DNA of 64,000 bases from Rhodopseudomonas palustris (GCF_013415845.1 NZ_CP058907.1:372001-436000), one strand, 5' to 3'. Counted from the stretch's first letter, positions 44,814 through 55,959 are shown. Made by a program: numbers and translations. Notes: generated by a model from the sequence alone, not told the origin.

Positions 44814-45638
44814 TCAGCCCTGGAACGGCGGCTTGTCGAGGCCCTTGGGAGAGGCGGTGAAGATTTCGCAGCCGTCTTCGGTGACGCCGATCGAGTGTTC
44901 GAACTGCGCCGACAGAGAGCGGTCGCGGGTCACCGCGGTCCAGCCGTCGGACAGGATCTTCACATAGGGTTTGCCGAGATTGATCATCGGCTCGATGGTG
45001 AAGAACATGCCGGGCTTCAGCACCGCACCCTGCCCCGGGCTGCCGACGTGAATGATGTTCGGCTCGTCGTGGAACAGCCGGCCGAGGCCGTGGCCGCAGA
45101 AGTCGCGCACCACGCTCATCTGCTGCGGTTCGACGAAGCTCTGGATGGCGTGGCCGATGTCGCCGGTGGTGGCGCCCGGTTTGACGGCCGCGATGCCGCG
45201 CAACAGCGACTCGTAGGTGACGTCGATCAGCCGCTCGGCTTTGCGGGCGATCGGGCCGACCGGATACATCCGGCTGGAATCGCCGTACCAGCCGTCGACG
45301 ATCATGGTCACGTCGACATTGACGATGTCGCCTTCCTTCAGCGGCCGGTCGCCCGGCATGCCGTGGCAGACCACGTGGTTGAGCGAGGTGCAGGTCGAGT
45401 AGCGGTAGCCGCGGTACATCAGCGTGGCCGGATAGGCGCCGTTGCTGAAGGCGAAGTCGCGAACGAAATCGTCGATCCGCGAGGTCGGAACCCCCGGCTT
45501 GACGATGTCGACGAGTTCGTCGAGGCAGCGCGCCACCACTTGGCCAGCCTTGCGCATACCGGCGAAGCCGGCGGGGCCGTGCAGCTTGATCTGCCCGGTC
45601 TTGCGCTGGGCGGTTTCGGTGGCGTCGACGTAGCTCAT
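44814..45638 (-). CDS. map: Methionine aminopeptidase, type I
   Basis: 274 residues. It removes N-terminal Met from new proteins. The metal ligands are in place: VDVTMIVDGWYGDSSRMY (two Asp), GHGLGRLFHDEPNI (His), MFFTIEPMIN (Glu) and SAQFEHSIGVTEDGCEIFT (Glu). CHGMPGDRPLKEGDIVNVDV is the family signature. A short N-terminal extension (MSYVDATETAQRKTGQIKLHGPAGFAGMRKAG) precedes the core. Divergent from the K+/H+ antiporter gene. Confidence 0.97.
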   Translation of the reverse strand: MSYVDATETAQRKTGQIKLHGPAGFAGMRKAGQVVARCLDELVDIVKPGVPTSRIDDFVRDFAFSNGAYPATLMYRGYRYSTCTSLNHVVCHGMPGDRPLKEGDIVNVDVTMIVDGWYGDSSRMYPVGPIARKAERLIDVTYESLLRGIAAVKPGATTGDIGHAIQSFVEPQQMSVVRDFCGHGLGRLFHDEPNIIHVGSPGQGAVLKPGMFFTIEPMINLGKPYVKILSDGWTAVTRDRSLSAQFEHSIGVTEDGCEIFTASPKGLDKPPFQG

Positions 45639-45833
45639 GCGGACCAGTCTGTTTAAGGGTGATTTGAGCCCAATCTAGTGACCGCAGCCCGATGCAGCAA
45701 GCGCGGGCGCCGGCCGTCTGGGTCGCCGGCCGGACATGGCCGCGGTAAGCGGCCTCGGCGGCAATGCTCTCTTGGCGACGCAATCCGGCGACGTTAAGGA
45801 TGAACAGCACCTTCACCAAATCGCAGAGAGGCA

Positions 45834-47627
45834 ATGGAGTCCCTCGACTCGGTCAGCATCGCCATTCTGCTCGGTTCGGTCCTGGTGATGGCGGGAATCC
45901 TGTCGAGCCTGCTGGCGCTGCGGTTCGGCGCGCCGCTGCTGCTCGTGTTCCTGGTCATCGGCATTCTGGCCGGCGAGTCCGGTCCCGGCGGCATCAACTT
46001 CAACGATCTCGGCACCACCTACCTCGTCGGCTCGGTCGCGCTGGCGCTGATCCTGTTCGACGGCGGTTTGAAAACGCGATTCTCCAGCATCAAGGCGGTG
46101 CTGGCGCCGTCGATGGGGCTGGCCACGGTCGGCGTGCTGCTCACCGCGCTGGTGACCGCGCCGGTTGCCCGATACGCGCTCGATCTGAGCTGGGTCGAAG
46201 CGCTGCTGGCGGGCGCTGTCGTCGCCTCGACCGACGCAGCGGCGGTGTTCCTCCTGGTCCATGCCCAGGGGCTGCGGCTGCGCCCGCGCGTCGGTGCGAC
46301 CCTGGAGGTCGAATCCGGCACCAACGATCCGTTCGCGGTGTTCCTCACCTTGATGCTGGTCGAGCTGATCACGCGCGGTGAAAGCTCGATCCTGCATGTG
46401 CTGATCGAGTTCGTCCGCGAGGCCGCGCTCGGCGCGGTGATCGGCGTGGTCGGCGGCCGCGTCGTGGTGATGGCGCTGAACCGGGTGGCGCTACCGCAAG
46501 GCCTGCATGCGCCGTTCGTGACCACCGCAGCGCTGGTGGTATTCGGTGCCGCGCAGATGTCGCATGCCTCGGGATTTCTCGCGGTGTATCTCGCCGGCAT
46601 GATCATCGGCAATCAGCCGACCCGCGCGCACAATTCCGTGGTGGCGTTTCTCGATGCTGCCACCTGGCTGGCGCAGATCGTGATGTTCGTGCTGCTCGGC
46701 CTTCTGGTATCGCCGCAGCGGCTGATGGGCAGCATCGGCCCGGCGGTGGTGATCGCGCTCGCCCTGATGCTGGTGGCGCGACCGCTCGCGGTGTTCATCT
46801 GCCTGGCGCCGTTCCGCTTCAACTGGCGGGAGCGGCTGTTTATCGCCTGGGTCGGCCTGCGCGGCGCGGTCGCGATCTTTCTGGCGTCGATCCCGATGCT
46901 GGTCGGGTTGTCGAAGGCGTATCTGTATTTTGATGTCGCCTTCGTGGTGGTGCTGATCTCGCTGATGCTGCAGGGCTGGACGCTGGCGCCGGCGGCCCGC
47001 AAGCTGCTTGTCGCGCTGCCGCGCTCCGATCGCGGCCCGCGCCGTATCGAACTGGATCTGCCCGGCCAGCTCGAACAGCAGCTGGTCGGCTATGCGGTCC
47101 GGCCGAAGAGCCTGTATCTGAAGCGCGGCCTGATCCCGTCGTGGTCGAAGCCGACGCTGGTGATCCGCGATCAACGCATTCTCACCCCCGAAGAGGCCGA
47201 GCCGGTGGCCCCCGGCGACTACGTCTATCTGCTGGCGCCGCCCGAGAAGGCCGCGGCGCTCGATCGCTTCTTCGTCGACATGCCGCCGTCGACGGCGCCG
47301 GATCCGCATCTGCTCGGCGACTTCATCGTGCCGGGCGAGACCTCGCTCGGCGATCTCGCCGCCGCCTACGGAATCAGCGTGCCGCCCGGCCAGGAGGCGC
47401 TGACGCTGGCCGATTACTTCGACATCTATCTCGATCAGGCCCCGATGGTCGGCGCGACGCTGCCACTGGATTCGATCGTGCTGGTGGCGCGCAGCCTCGG
47501 CGGCGGCCGCGTCAATGTGGTCGGCCTGCGGCTGCCGGAGGAAGAAGACGAAGCTCCGACGCCGACCCGGCTCACCAAAGTCAGGACCAAGCTGTCGGAG
47601 GTCTGGTCGTTGCTGGCCGGCGTGTAG
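45834..47627 (+). CDS. Potassium/proton antiporter, CvrA/NhaP2 type
   Basis: 597 residues. About 12 transmembrane helices (1-400) of the CPA1 fold, with LILFDGGLKTRF, VVASTDAAAVFLLVH and VESGTNDPFAVFL supplying the ion-binding acidic residues. A cytoplasmic C-terminal part follows, with a TrkA-C-like domain (VRPKSLYLKRGLIPSWSKPTLVIRDQRILTPEEAEPVAPGDYVYLLAPPEKAAALDRFF) and a CorC/HlyC-like end (DFIVPGETSLGDLAAAYG). This is the layout of CvrA/NhaP2, which expels K+ in exchange for H+ and affects volume and osmotic balance. SD GAGAGG is before the ATG. Single gene, convergent with mepA. Confidence 0.93.
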   Translation: MESLDSVSIAILLGSVLVMAGILSSLLALRFGAPLLLVFLVIGILAGESGPGGINFNDLGTTYLVGSVALALILFDGGLKTRFSSIKAVLAPSMGLATVGVLLTALVTAPVARYALDLSWVEALLAGAVVASTDAAAVFLLVHAQGLRLRPRVGATLEVESGTNDPFAVFLTLMLVELITRGESSILHVLIEFVREAALGAVIGVVGGRVVVMALNRVALPQGLHAPFVTTAALVVFGAAQMSHASGFLAVYLAGMIIGNQPTRAHNSVVAFLDAATWLAQIVMFVLLGLLVSPQRLMGSIGPAVVIALALMLVARPLAVFICLAPFRFNWRERLFIAWVGLRGAVAIFLASIPMLVGLSKAYLYFDVAFVVVLISLMLQGWTLAPAARKLLVALPRSDRGPRRIELDLPGQLEQQLVGYAVRPKSLYLKRGLIPSWSKPTLVIRDQRILTPEEAEPVAPGDYVYLLAPPEKAAALDRFFVDMPPSTAPDPHLLGDFIVPGETSLGDLAAAYGISVPPGQEALTLADYFDIYLDQAPMVGATLPLDSIVLVARSLGGGRVNVVGLRLPEEEDEAPTPTRLTKVRTKLSEVWSLLAGV

Positions 47628-47651
47628 CCTGGAACAACTCAAACGAAGTGA

Positions 47652-48614
47652 TTAGTCCGGCTTTTTGTCGGGCGCGTTCAGCACCGTCCGGCATTCGGCC
47701 GGCAGTTCCGACAGCGTGAGCTGATGCCGCGGCGGAGGCGGCTTGAGCGGCGGCTTCGGATGCAGCACTGCGTCGCTGAACCAGTAGGCGAAGTCGGAGG
47801 CATCGCAGCCTTCGCCCGGCGGCGGTTCGGCCTGCGCTTCGCAGCCCTCGATACCGGCGGGGCAGCGCAGCCGGATGTGGAAGTGGTAATCGTGGCCGTA
47901 CATCGGCCGCACCTTGTGCAGCCAGCCGCGGTCGCCTTTGGCCTCGCGGCACAGCGCCTTCTTGATCGCAGCGTTGACGAAGATTCGGTCCACCTGTGGC
48001 TCCAGCGCCGCGGCGCGGATCACCTTCCAATGCGTCGGCGTCCAGGCCGACGGCTCGATGTCCAGCCGGTCGCTGCGGACCATCATCACCGCCGACATCT
48101 CTTCGCGCTCGTTGCGCGACAATTGCCGGTTCGGCATCGGCGTCAGCCAGATATCGGCGTCGAGCCCAACCTGGTGGCTGGCGTGGCCGGTCAGCATCGG
48201 CCCGCCGCGCGGCTGGGACATGTCGCCGACCAGGATACCGTTCCAGCCCGCCTGCTCGCGCGCCTTGTCGGCGACTCGCTCGATCAGCCGTACGGTGGCG
48301 GGAAGCGCCCACGCCCGATTGCGCGACAGGCGCATCACCTGCCAGCTCGGCCCGTTGATAGGTAGTGAAATGCCGCCGGCCATGCAGCCCTTGGCGTAGA
48401 ATCCGATCGGGCGGGGCTGTTGCGCGGTTGGGCGCAGCTTGCGGGCGAACAGCTCGCGTGCCGCGAGGTTGGGATCGTCCGGATGCGCCAGCGGAGGCAG
48501 CGGTTTGGGATCGAGCGTGCCTTTGTCCTGGGCCACGGCAGCCGGGACGAGCGACATCATCGCAGCAAGTAAGCTGGCGAGCCGGACCGGAGCAGCAAGA
48601 ATCGCGCGGCGCAT
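47652..48614 (-). CDS. mepA: Penicillin-insensitive murein endopeptidase MepA
   Basis: 320 residues from the ATG at 48614 (MRRAILAAPVRLASLLAAMMSLVPAAVAQDK), with a signal peptide; an in-frame upstream extension lacks one and is rejected. It cuts D-Ala-mDAP cross-links in peptidoglycan in the periplasm. LAS-metallopeptidase motifs are present: MLTGHASHQVGLDADIWL (His and Asp zinc ligands) and PMYGHDYHFHIRLRCP (final HxH). A Pro-rich segment near the C-terminus (HPKPPLKPPPPRHQ) may be a flexible link. The cysteines in ECRTVLNAP and nearby may form disulfides. Confidence 0.94.
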   Translation of the reverse strand: MRRAILAAPVRLASLLAAMMSLVPAAVAQDKGTLDPKPLPPLAHPDDPNLAARELFARKLRPTAQQPRPIGFYAKGCMAGGISLPINGPSWQVMRLSRNRAWALPATVRLIERVADKAREQAGWNGILVGDMSQPRGGPMLTGHASHQVGLDADIWLTPMPNRQLSRNEREEMSAVMMVRSDRLDIEPSAWTPTHWKVIRAAALEPQVDRIFVNAAIKKALCREAKGDRGWLHKVRPMYGHDYHFHIRLRCPAGIEGCEAQAEPPPGEGCDASDFAYWFSDAVLHPKPPLKPPPPRHQLTLSELPAECRTVLNAPDKKPD

Positions 48615-48993
48615 TCCATCACTATACCGCACGCGCGCCTGATCTCGACGGGCACGCGGGGGCTTTGGCTTGGCCGGGCGGGGATGACTTCCGCTGAATT
48701 CGTCCGTTCTTAAGCCCACGCTAACCTTGCCGGAGTCTGGCGCAATTTGCAGCGCCGGGTGGGCAATCGCTCACCGCGTGGGCAATGTCGGGCTGGAGTC
48801 CGCGGAAAGACCGTCGAATCCCTCTGCTGGAGGTTATTCGACACCGTCTTGAACCTGCGACTTGCCTGCCCGGCGAGCACATCCCGGTCCGGCCCGCCCC
48901 CTTCCAGCCTGCGACATCCCTGCCGTTATACAATTTTTTCAGACACTTATTGCACAACCAGGGCGTCATTTGCGTGTTGGTGGGGCGTGGTGA
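48615..48993. other. 379-bp divergent intergenic region
   Basis: This lies between the starts of mepA and the PAS-GGDEF-EAL gene. No gene with family resemblance was found on either strand. An AT-rich patch at about 48923-48955 (TTATACAATTTTTTCAGAC) probably contains the promoter of the rightward gene, but I cannot fix the boxes. Confidence 0.6.
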
Positions 48994-51231
48994 ATGCCGC
49001 AAGTCCGGCTGAAGAAAAAGAAGACGGCCCGAATCCGTCCGCCTGCCGGCAGCGCCAAGCCGCGCCGCAGCGCGCTGCCCGCCCCCAAGACGTTGTCGAA
49101 ACCGCGCCGGACGGCGCGGCCGGCGGATGTTGCAGAAGGTGAGCGCGCGGTAGCGGCCGCGCTGGAGGAAGCCAGGCGCTCGCACGCGCGGCTGCGTGAG
49201 GCGATCGACATCCTGCCCCAAGGTATCGTGTTCCTCGATGCCGAGGGCCGCTACATCCTCTGGAACAAGCGCTACGCCGAGATCTACAAGGCAAGCGCCG
49301 ATCAGTTCAGTCCCGGCGCGCGGATCCAGGATACGATGCGCATCGGCATCGCGCGCGGCGACTATCCGGAGGCCGAGGGCCGCGAGGAAGAATGGATCGC
49401 CGAGCGGCTGCAGCGGATGTTTAATCCCGGCTCCAGCCATGAGCAGGTGCTGGCCGACGGCCGCTGCATCCAGATCGAAGAGCGGACCACTTCCGACGGC
49501 GGCATCATCGGCCTGCGCGTCGACATCACCGAGCTGAAGCAGCGCGAAGCCTCGTTCCGGCTGATGTTCGAAAGCAATCCGGTGCCGATGATCGTCTGCG
49601 CGGTGAACGACGAACGCATCCTCGCCGTGAACGATGCCGCGGTCGAGCACTACGGCTACTCGCCGTCCGAATTCGCCTCGCTGACGATCCGCCGCCTGCA
49701 GGCATTCGAGACCGAGCTGCCCTGGGCCGGCAACCACACCCATGAAGAGCGCACCGCGCGCACCTGGAAGCACGTTAAGGCCGACGGCTCGCTGATCGAT
49801 CTGGCGATCTACTCCCGTCAGCTCACCTATAATGGCGAGCCCGCGGTGCTGCTGGCGCTGATGGACATCACCGAGCGCAAGCGCGCCGAGATGCGGCTCG
49901 CCTTCATGGCGCATCATGACGGCCTCACCGGACTGCCGAACCGCAATTCGCTGCGCAAGCGGCTCGACGAGCTGCTGATTCAGACCCGACGCACCGGCGA
50001 GAAGATCGCGGTGCTGTTCGTCGGCATCGACAATTTCAAGGCCGTCAACGACACGCTCGGCCATGCGGTCGGCGACAAGCTGCTGCGCGGTGTCGCCCGC
50101 CGGCTGCGCTCGACGCTGCGTGAGGAAGATCCGCTGGCGCGGCTCAACTCCGACGAATTCGCCGTGATCCAGACCGGCATCAAGCGGCCCGAGGATATCG
50201 TGCTGCTTGCTAAGCGGCTGCTGCACGCGATCGCCGAGCCCTATCTGCTGCAAGGCCATTCGGTGGTGGTCGGCGCCAGCATCGGCATCGCGGTGGCGCC
50301 CGGCGACGGCGACGATTCCGAAAAACTGCTGATGAACGCCGACATGGCGCTGTCGCGCGCCAAGAAAGACACCCGCGGCACCTTCAGCTTCTTCGAAGTG
50401 GGGATGGACGCGCGTGCCCAAGCGAGGCGCAAGATCGAGACCGATCTGCGTGCAGCGTTGCAGCACGAAGTGCTGCGCCCTTACTATCAGCCACTGGTCC
50501 GCCTCGCCGACGGCCGCATCACAGGTAGCGAAGCGTTGGTACGCTGGCCGCATCCTGAGCGCGGCATGATCTCGCCGGCCGAATTCATTCCGGTCGCCGA
50601 AGACACCGGACTGATCAACGCCATCGGCGCGCAGATCCTGCGCTCGGCCTGCATGGATGCTGCGCGCTGGCCGGACGATGTCCGCGTCGCCGTCAACTTG
50701 TCGCCGTTGCAGTTCCGGGTCGGCAATCTGCTGTCGGTGGTGATGGATGCGCTGAAGCAATCCGGCCTGCCGCCGCGCCGGCTGGAGCTCGAGATCACCG
50801 AAACGCTGCTGCTCGAAAAGAGCAGCCAGGTGCTGGCGACGCTGCATGCGCTGCGCGCCCTCGGGGTGCGGATCTCGATGGACGATTTCGGTACCGGCTA
50901 TTCGTCGCTGAGCTATTTGCGCAGCTTCCCGTTCGACAAGATCAAGATCGATCAGTCGTTCGTCCGCGGGCTGTGCGACAATCGCGAATCCCAGGCGATC
51001 GTGCGCTCGATCATCAGTCTCGGCAACGGCCTCGGCGTCACCATCACGGCCGAGGGCGTCGAAAGCGAGGCGGAGCTGAGCTGGCTGCGTGCAGAAGGCT
51101 GCCAGGAGGCGCAAGGCTTCCTGTTCAGCCAGGCCCGCCCGAACGCCGAAATCACCGGGCTACTCGACCTGCAGCAGAGCGGAGCCTCCGCCGGTGCAGA
51201 GTTTGCGATGGGATCGGCGCGGGTAGCTTAA
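48994..51231 (+). CDS. PAS-PAS-GGDEF-EAL protein with degenerate GGDEF, probable c-di-GMP phosphodiesterase
   Basis: 745 residues. A very basic N-terminus (1-45, MPQVRLKKKKTARIRPPAG...) is followed by PAS modules at about 65-175 and 180-300, a GGDEF domain (HHDGLTGLPNRNSLRKRL) and an EAL domain. The GGDEF active site reads NSDEF at 385-389, so the two glycines needed for GTP binding are gone and cyclase activity is unlikely. The EAL domain is complete: EAL at 513-515, NLSPLQF, LEITETLL, DDFGTGYSSLSYL, KIDQSFV and AEGVES. It should hydrolyse c-di-GMP, possibly with the dead GGDEF as a GTP sensor. No transmembrane helix seen. Divergent from mepA. Confidence 0.93.
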   Translation: MPQVRLKKKKTARIRPPAGSAKPRRSALPAPKTLSKPRRTARPADVAEGERAVAAALEEARRSHARLREAIDILPQGIVFLDAEGRYILWNKRYAEIYKASADQFSPGARIQDTMRIGIARGDYPEAEGREEEWIAERLQRMFNPGSSHEQVLADGRCIQIEERTTSDGGIIGLRVDITELKQREASFRLMFESNPVPMIVCAVNDERILAVNDAAVEHYGYSPSEFASLTIRRLQAFETELPWAGNHTHEERTARTWKHVKADGSLIDLAIYSRQLTYNGEPAVLLALMDITERKRAEMRLAFMAHHDGLTGLPNRNSLRKRLDELLIQTRRTGEKIAVLFVGIDNFKAVNDTLGHAVGDKLLRGVARRLRSTLREEDPLARLNSDEFAVIQTGIKRPEDIVLLAKRLLHAIAEPYLLQGHSVVVGASIGIAVAPGDGDDSEKLLMNADMALSRAKKDTRGTFSFFEVGMDARAQARRKIETDLRAALQHEVLRPYYQPLVRLADGRITGSEALVRWPHPERGMISPAEFIPVAEDTGLINAIGAQILRSACMDAARWPDDVRVAVNLSPLQFRVGNLLSVVMDALKQSGLPPRRLELEITETLLLEKSSQVLATLHALRALGVRISMDDFGTGYSSLSYLRSFPFDKIKIDQSFVRGLCDNRESQAIVRSIISLGNGLGVTITAEGVESEAELSWLRAEGCQEAQGFLFSQARPNAEITGLLDLQQSGASAGAEFAMGSARVA

Positions 51232-51246
51232 ACCTCGCGCCGCCTA

Positions 51247-53003
51247 CTACTTGGCCTCGGCGCCGAGGCCCAGCGCGTCGGCCATCACCCGGAACACGTC
51301 GGTGTTCTCCAGCGAACCGCGAACGCGGTCGCTGCCGGGGCCGGCGGCGGTCAGGATCACGTCCTCGCCGGAGTGCACGCTGGCATTCATCATCGCCGGC
51401 AGATTGCCGATGCGCAGCACCGCCCCGGGCACGCCCTTGTACTTGTCGTTGGCCTTGAAGGTGCCGGGCTTGTCGCCCGCCTCGGTCGGCTGGTTCGGCC
51501 CGTCGAGCTTCGGCCGCAGCGTCTCGTAGTGATCCGGAAGACTGGCCGAGAAGATCGCGATGCGCCGGCTGACATCGACGCGGTCCGGATAGCCGTCCGC
51601 ATCGGGTGCCGGATAGTTCGGAAAGCCGGCGCGTTCGTACACGCCGATCCGCTCGCGCAGCGGCACGTCGTCACCCTCGGCGAGATCGTCGCGCACGGTG
51701 CCGACCAGCGCGTTGGGATGGTTGTGATCGGCCACCACCAGGATCAGCGTGTCGTCGCCGCGGGCCTTGGCCCAGTCGCGGGTCTGGCGCACCGCGTTGT
51801 CGAGCATGATGGTGTCATAGACGGCGCGCTCCATGTCGAGCGCATGGGCGTATTTGTCGATCAGGCCGGATTCGACCATCAGGAAGAAGCCCGCGTCGTT
51901 CTTCGACAGCACATCGAGCGCGACCGCGACCTGCTGGGTCAGATCAGGCTGGTCGGGGTTCTTGGCGACGCCACCACCTTTCAGGAAACGGCGGTCGAGC
52001 ACGCCGTCCATGTTGCCGGGCGCGAACAGGCCGAGCAGTTTTCGCGGGCCCGTCTTGCTCGCCGCGTCGAGGTCGGTCGTGTTAGTGACGACCGCGTAGC
52101 CGGCGTCGCGGAACTTCGCCAGATAATCGATATCATCCTTGCGCTTGCCGTTCGCGCTCTTTGGCAGGAAGTAAGCGGCGCCCCGCCCATCAGCACGTCG
52201 GGCTGCGCGGCATAGAACTGCGCGACGATGTCGTCATAAGTCGCGCGGCGGCGGGTGTGGGCGATCACCGCGGCGGGCGTCGCGTCTTCCACTTCGGTGT
52301 TGGTGACGATGCCGATCGACAGCCCCAGCCGTCGCTTCGCGACCGACGCAAGCGTTTCCACCTTGGGATCGTCGAGCGGGTCGGGGGTGCGGTCCGCATA
52401 GACCCCCATCGCGTTGACGGCGGCCTTGTGGCCGGTCGCGTAGGCGCTGGCCGCATTGGCCGAGTCGGTGATGATCGAGTCGCTGCCCGCGGTCGAGACC
52501 AGCGCCATCTGCGGCATATCGTCGATCGCCAGCTTGCCGCCCGCACGGCCTTCCTGAATGCCTTTCGACAGCAGTCGTGCCGCCACCCGATGCGCCGGCG
52601 ACAGCCCGTCGCCGATAAACAGGATCACGTTCTTGGCCCAGCGTGGCCCGGTGTCGTACACGGTCCAGCTCACGCTGCGGCGCGCAGCGCCGTCGCCGGC
52701 TTCGACGGTGTAGCGGCCGGGCGTGCTCAGCGTCACGTCGCGCAGCAACAGCGCCGATCGCGGCTGGCCCGCTTCTTGCGCGATCAGCTCCGGCGCCTTG
52801 CCGAACACGCTCGCGGCGTCAGCGCCATTGATGGTGATGCTGGCTTTATCGGCGGTGACTTCGCCGGCGAATTCGACCTTGAGGTCGAATCTGGTGCCGG
52901 CCAGGATCTCGGCGCGGTCGATTGGATAAATGGTTTGGGCCGAAGCGGCTGAAACGAACATCAGTGACGCAAACGCCGTCGCGACAATATGCTTGGTCAT
53001 CAT
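51247..53003 (-). pseudogene. Alkaline phosphatase (PhoA family) with a single-base frameshift
   Basis: Two overlapping frames together encode one alkaline phosphatase of about 585 residues. The 5' part starts MMTKHIVATAFASLMFVSAASAQTIYP (signal peptide) and has WAKNVILFIGDGLSPAHRVAARLL and the nucleophile motif TDSANAASAYATGHKA. It runs to VLMGG near 52185. The rest (YFLPKSANGKRKDDIDYLAKF ... FLMVESGLIDKYAHALD ... VVADHNHPN) lies in the next frame to the stop at 51247. The break is at a run of four Gs on the coding strand (52181-52184), where one more G would restore VLMGGGAAYFLP. As given, translation ends early and lacks the C-terminal metal ligands. True mutation, phase variation and sequencing error cannot be told apart here. 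Confidence 0.85.
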
Positions 53004-53108
53004 AAACGGTCCTGATTGGCGCGCGGACCGTATGAGCGGCAAATGACGGCTGGATGACGAAGGCGCATGGCGGTGGCTGTTGCTCGATCTTAGCAACCAA
53101 CCACGCAT

Positions 53109-53234
53109 GTCATTCCGGGGCGCGTGAGCGCAAGCTCGCGCGAACCCGGAATCTCGACGTTTGGGGCACTGCCGGTCGTTCAACAACCTCGAGATTCCGG
53201 GTTCGCGAGCTGCGCTCGCGCCCCGGAATGACGG
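53109..53234. repeat. Palindromic intergenic repeat, family B
   Basis: Opens GTCATTCCGGGGCGCGTGAGCG, closes CGCTCGCGCCCCGGAATGACGG. Inner arms are GAACCCGGAATCTCGA and TCGAGATTCCGGGTTCGC. It is a very regular copy, between the phosphatase gene start and the argG stop. Confidence 0.88.
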
Positions 53235-53244
53235 TGAGTTGCTA

Positions 53245-54627
<1,383 letters not shown>

Positions 54628-54682
54628 TCAAACTTCGCGGCCAGCGGCACGCGTTTAATCGCGGCGGAGGTGCGGATGCGGC

Positions 54683-55462
54683 TCAGGCGGCCGGCGCCGG
54701 GCCGATGTCCTGGCCGCGCCATTTCTTCAGCCGCAGCCGGTACAGCGGCCAGAACGCGCGGGTCAGCGCCGCGTCGATCGCCTCGTCCGAGGTCTGGCTC
54801 CAGGCCCAGCGGTAGATCAGTGCGTAAAGCAGCCAGATCACCAGGAAGGTGACGAGGCCGGCGATGGCCACATCCGTGAAGAAGTGTCCGCCGAATGCCA
54901 TCCGCAGGCCGCTGGTGACGGTGCCGAAGGTGAAGGCCGCCGCATAGGCGTAGGGGCGCACCGCCGGCGGGGTCAGCGCCGCGGGCGCGAAGGTCCAATA
55001 GGCGGTGGCGCCCTCGCCGGAGAAGAACGAGCAGTTCTTCGGGCAGGCGCCGGAATTGTCCCACCACGCCTTGAACTGCCACGGGCCATTGAATTCGGTC
55101 ACCGCGGCCGGCCGCGGCCGGCCCCAATGGCTCTTGAAGGTCATGTTGGTGAGGACGCCGGCCGACAGCGTGATGCTGATCAGCAGAAACGCCACCGTAC
55201 GGCCGGGCATCACCAGCGGCCGGTCCGGCCGGATCATCTTATAGACCAGCGCGAAGATCGACGGCGCCGCGATCGCCCAGGCGACCCACATCGCAAAGTC
55301 GCGGGCGAATTCGAGATCCGGCATCGCGCGCATCGGGAAGGTCTTGGCGGCCGTGTCGTAGAACAGGCCGGCCAGCCACAGGTCGAGGCCCGGAAACAGA
55401 CCGAACGTCAGCCCGATGCCGGCGAACAGCGCCAGCGCGATGAGAAGTCCGTTGCGGTTCAT
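54683..55462 (-). CDS. PAP2-family lipid phosphatase-like membrane protein
   Basis: 259 residues from the ATG at 55462 (MNRNGLLIALALFAGIGLTFGLFPGLDLWLAGLFYD). Five or six transmembrane helices. PAP2 motifs: the first, TFKSHWGRPRPAAVTEFNG (KxxxxxxRP type); the second, CPKNCSFFSGEGATAYW, with SGE where SGH is usual; and the third, GLRMAFGGHFFTDVAIAG (R and H). The second-motif His is therefore replaced by Glu, as in the LpxE/LpxF-like group. Substrates may be lipid A or isoprenyl phosphates. It overlaps the upstream membrane-protein gene by four bases (ATGA). Confidence 0.88.
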   Translation of the reverse strand: MNRNGLLIALALFAGIGLTFGLFPGLDLWLAGLFYDTAAKTFPMRAMPDLEFARDFAMWVAWAIAAPSIFALVYKMIRPDRPLVMPGRTVAFLLISITLSAGVLTNMTFKSHWGRPRPAAVTEFNGPWQFKAWWDNSGACPKNCSFFSGEGATAYWTFAPAALTPPAVRPYAYAAAFTFGTVTSGLRMAFGGHFFTDVAIAGLVTFLVIWLLYALIYRWAWSQTSDEAIDAALTRAFWPLYRLRLKKWRGQDIGPAPAA

Positions 55463-55959
55463 GGGGCGCGGTTTACCGGAGGCGGTTCGGGTTGGGAAGG
55501 CGGCAAGGGCGCACGCCGGCGCGGCGGATCGCGCCAGGCGCCAGCGTTGCGGCCAGCGACCAGCCAATACACCATGCCGCCGACGATGCCGGCCCCGGTC
55601 ATGATTTCGAGGTGGCGGCGGATGATGCCATCGAAATGCAGCGTCGCGGGATCGAACGGCACCAGGCCGAGATAGCAGGCCACTCCGACCAGGCCCCCGC
55701 CGATCGCATAGGCCAGCGCGCTGCGGATCGAGAACGCCTCGGTGATCAGCACCACCACCAGCGCCGGCAGCAGGGCGAAGCCGGACACGAAGATGAAGCC
55801 GAAGCCCATCATGATATTCAGCGCGTCGGGGTCGATCGGGCCGTCGGCGATCTGGCTCAGCTCGGGAAACAGCAGCATCCCGACCACCACCAGGCCGGCG
55901 GCGATCGAGGCGAGCAGAAAGCCGATCGCGATCACGAACAGGCGGCCGAGCAATGCCAT
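55459..55959 (-). CDS. Hypothetical membrane protein, four predicted helices
   Basis: 166 residues. Four hydrophobic helices (about 7-32, 48-75, 80-100, 115-135) are followed by a Pro/Arg-rich cytoplasmic tail (PPRRRAPLPPSQPEPPPVNRAP). No named family recognised. It is translationally coupled at both ends: its start overlaps the stop of the HD-domain gene by one base (TGATG) and its stop overlaps the PAP2 start by four bases. So it is part of a three-gene run with HD-domain and PAP2 proteins, perhaps helping in lipid or nucleotide phosphate metabolism (inference from position). Confidence 0.8.
   Translation of the reverse strand: MALLGRLFVIAIGFLLASIAAGLVVVGMLLFPELSQIADGPIDPDALNIMMGFGFIFVSGFALLPALVVVLITEAFSIRSALAYAIGGGLVGVACYLGLVPFDPATLHFDGIIRRHLEIMTGAGIVGGMVYWLVAGRNAGAWRDPPRRRAPLPPSQPEPPPVNRAP

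Noticed and set aside
48721..51114. A 797-codon minus-strand open frame
   Set aside because: It is the shadow of the PAS-GGDEF-EAL gene, with low-complexity composition and no motifs.
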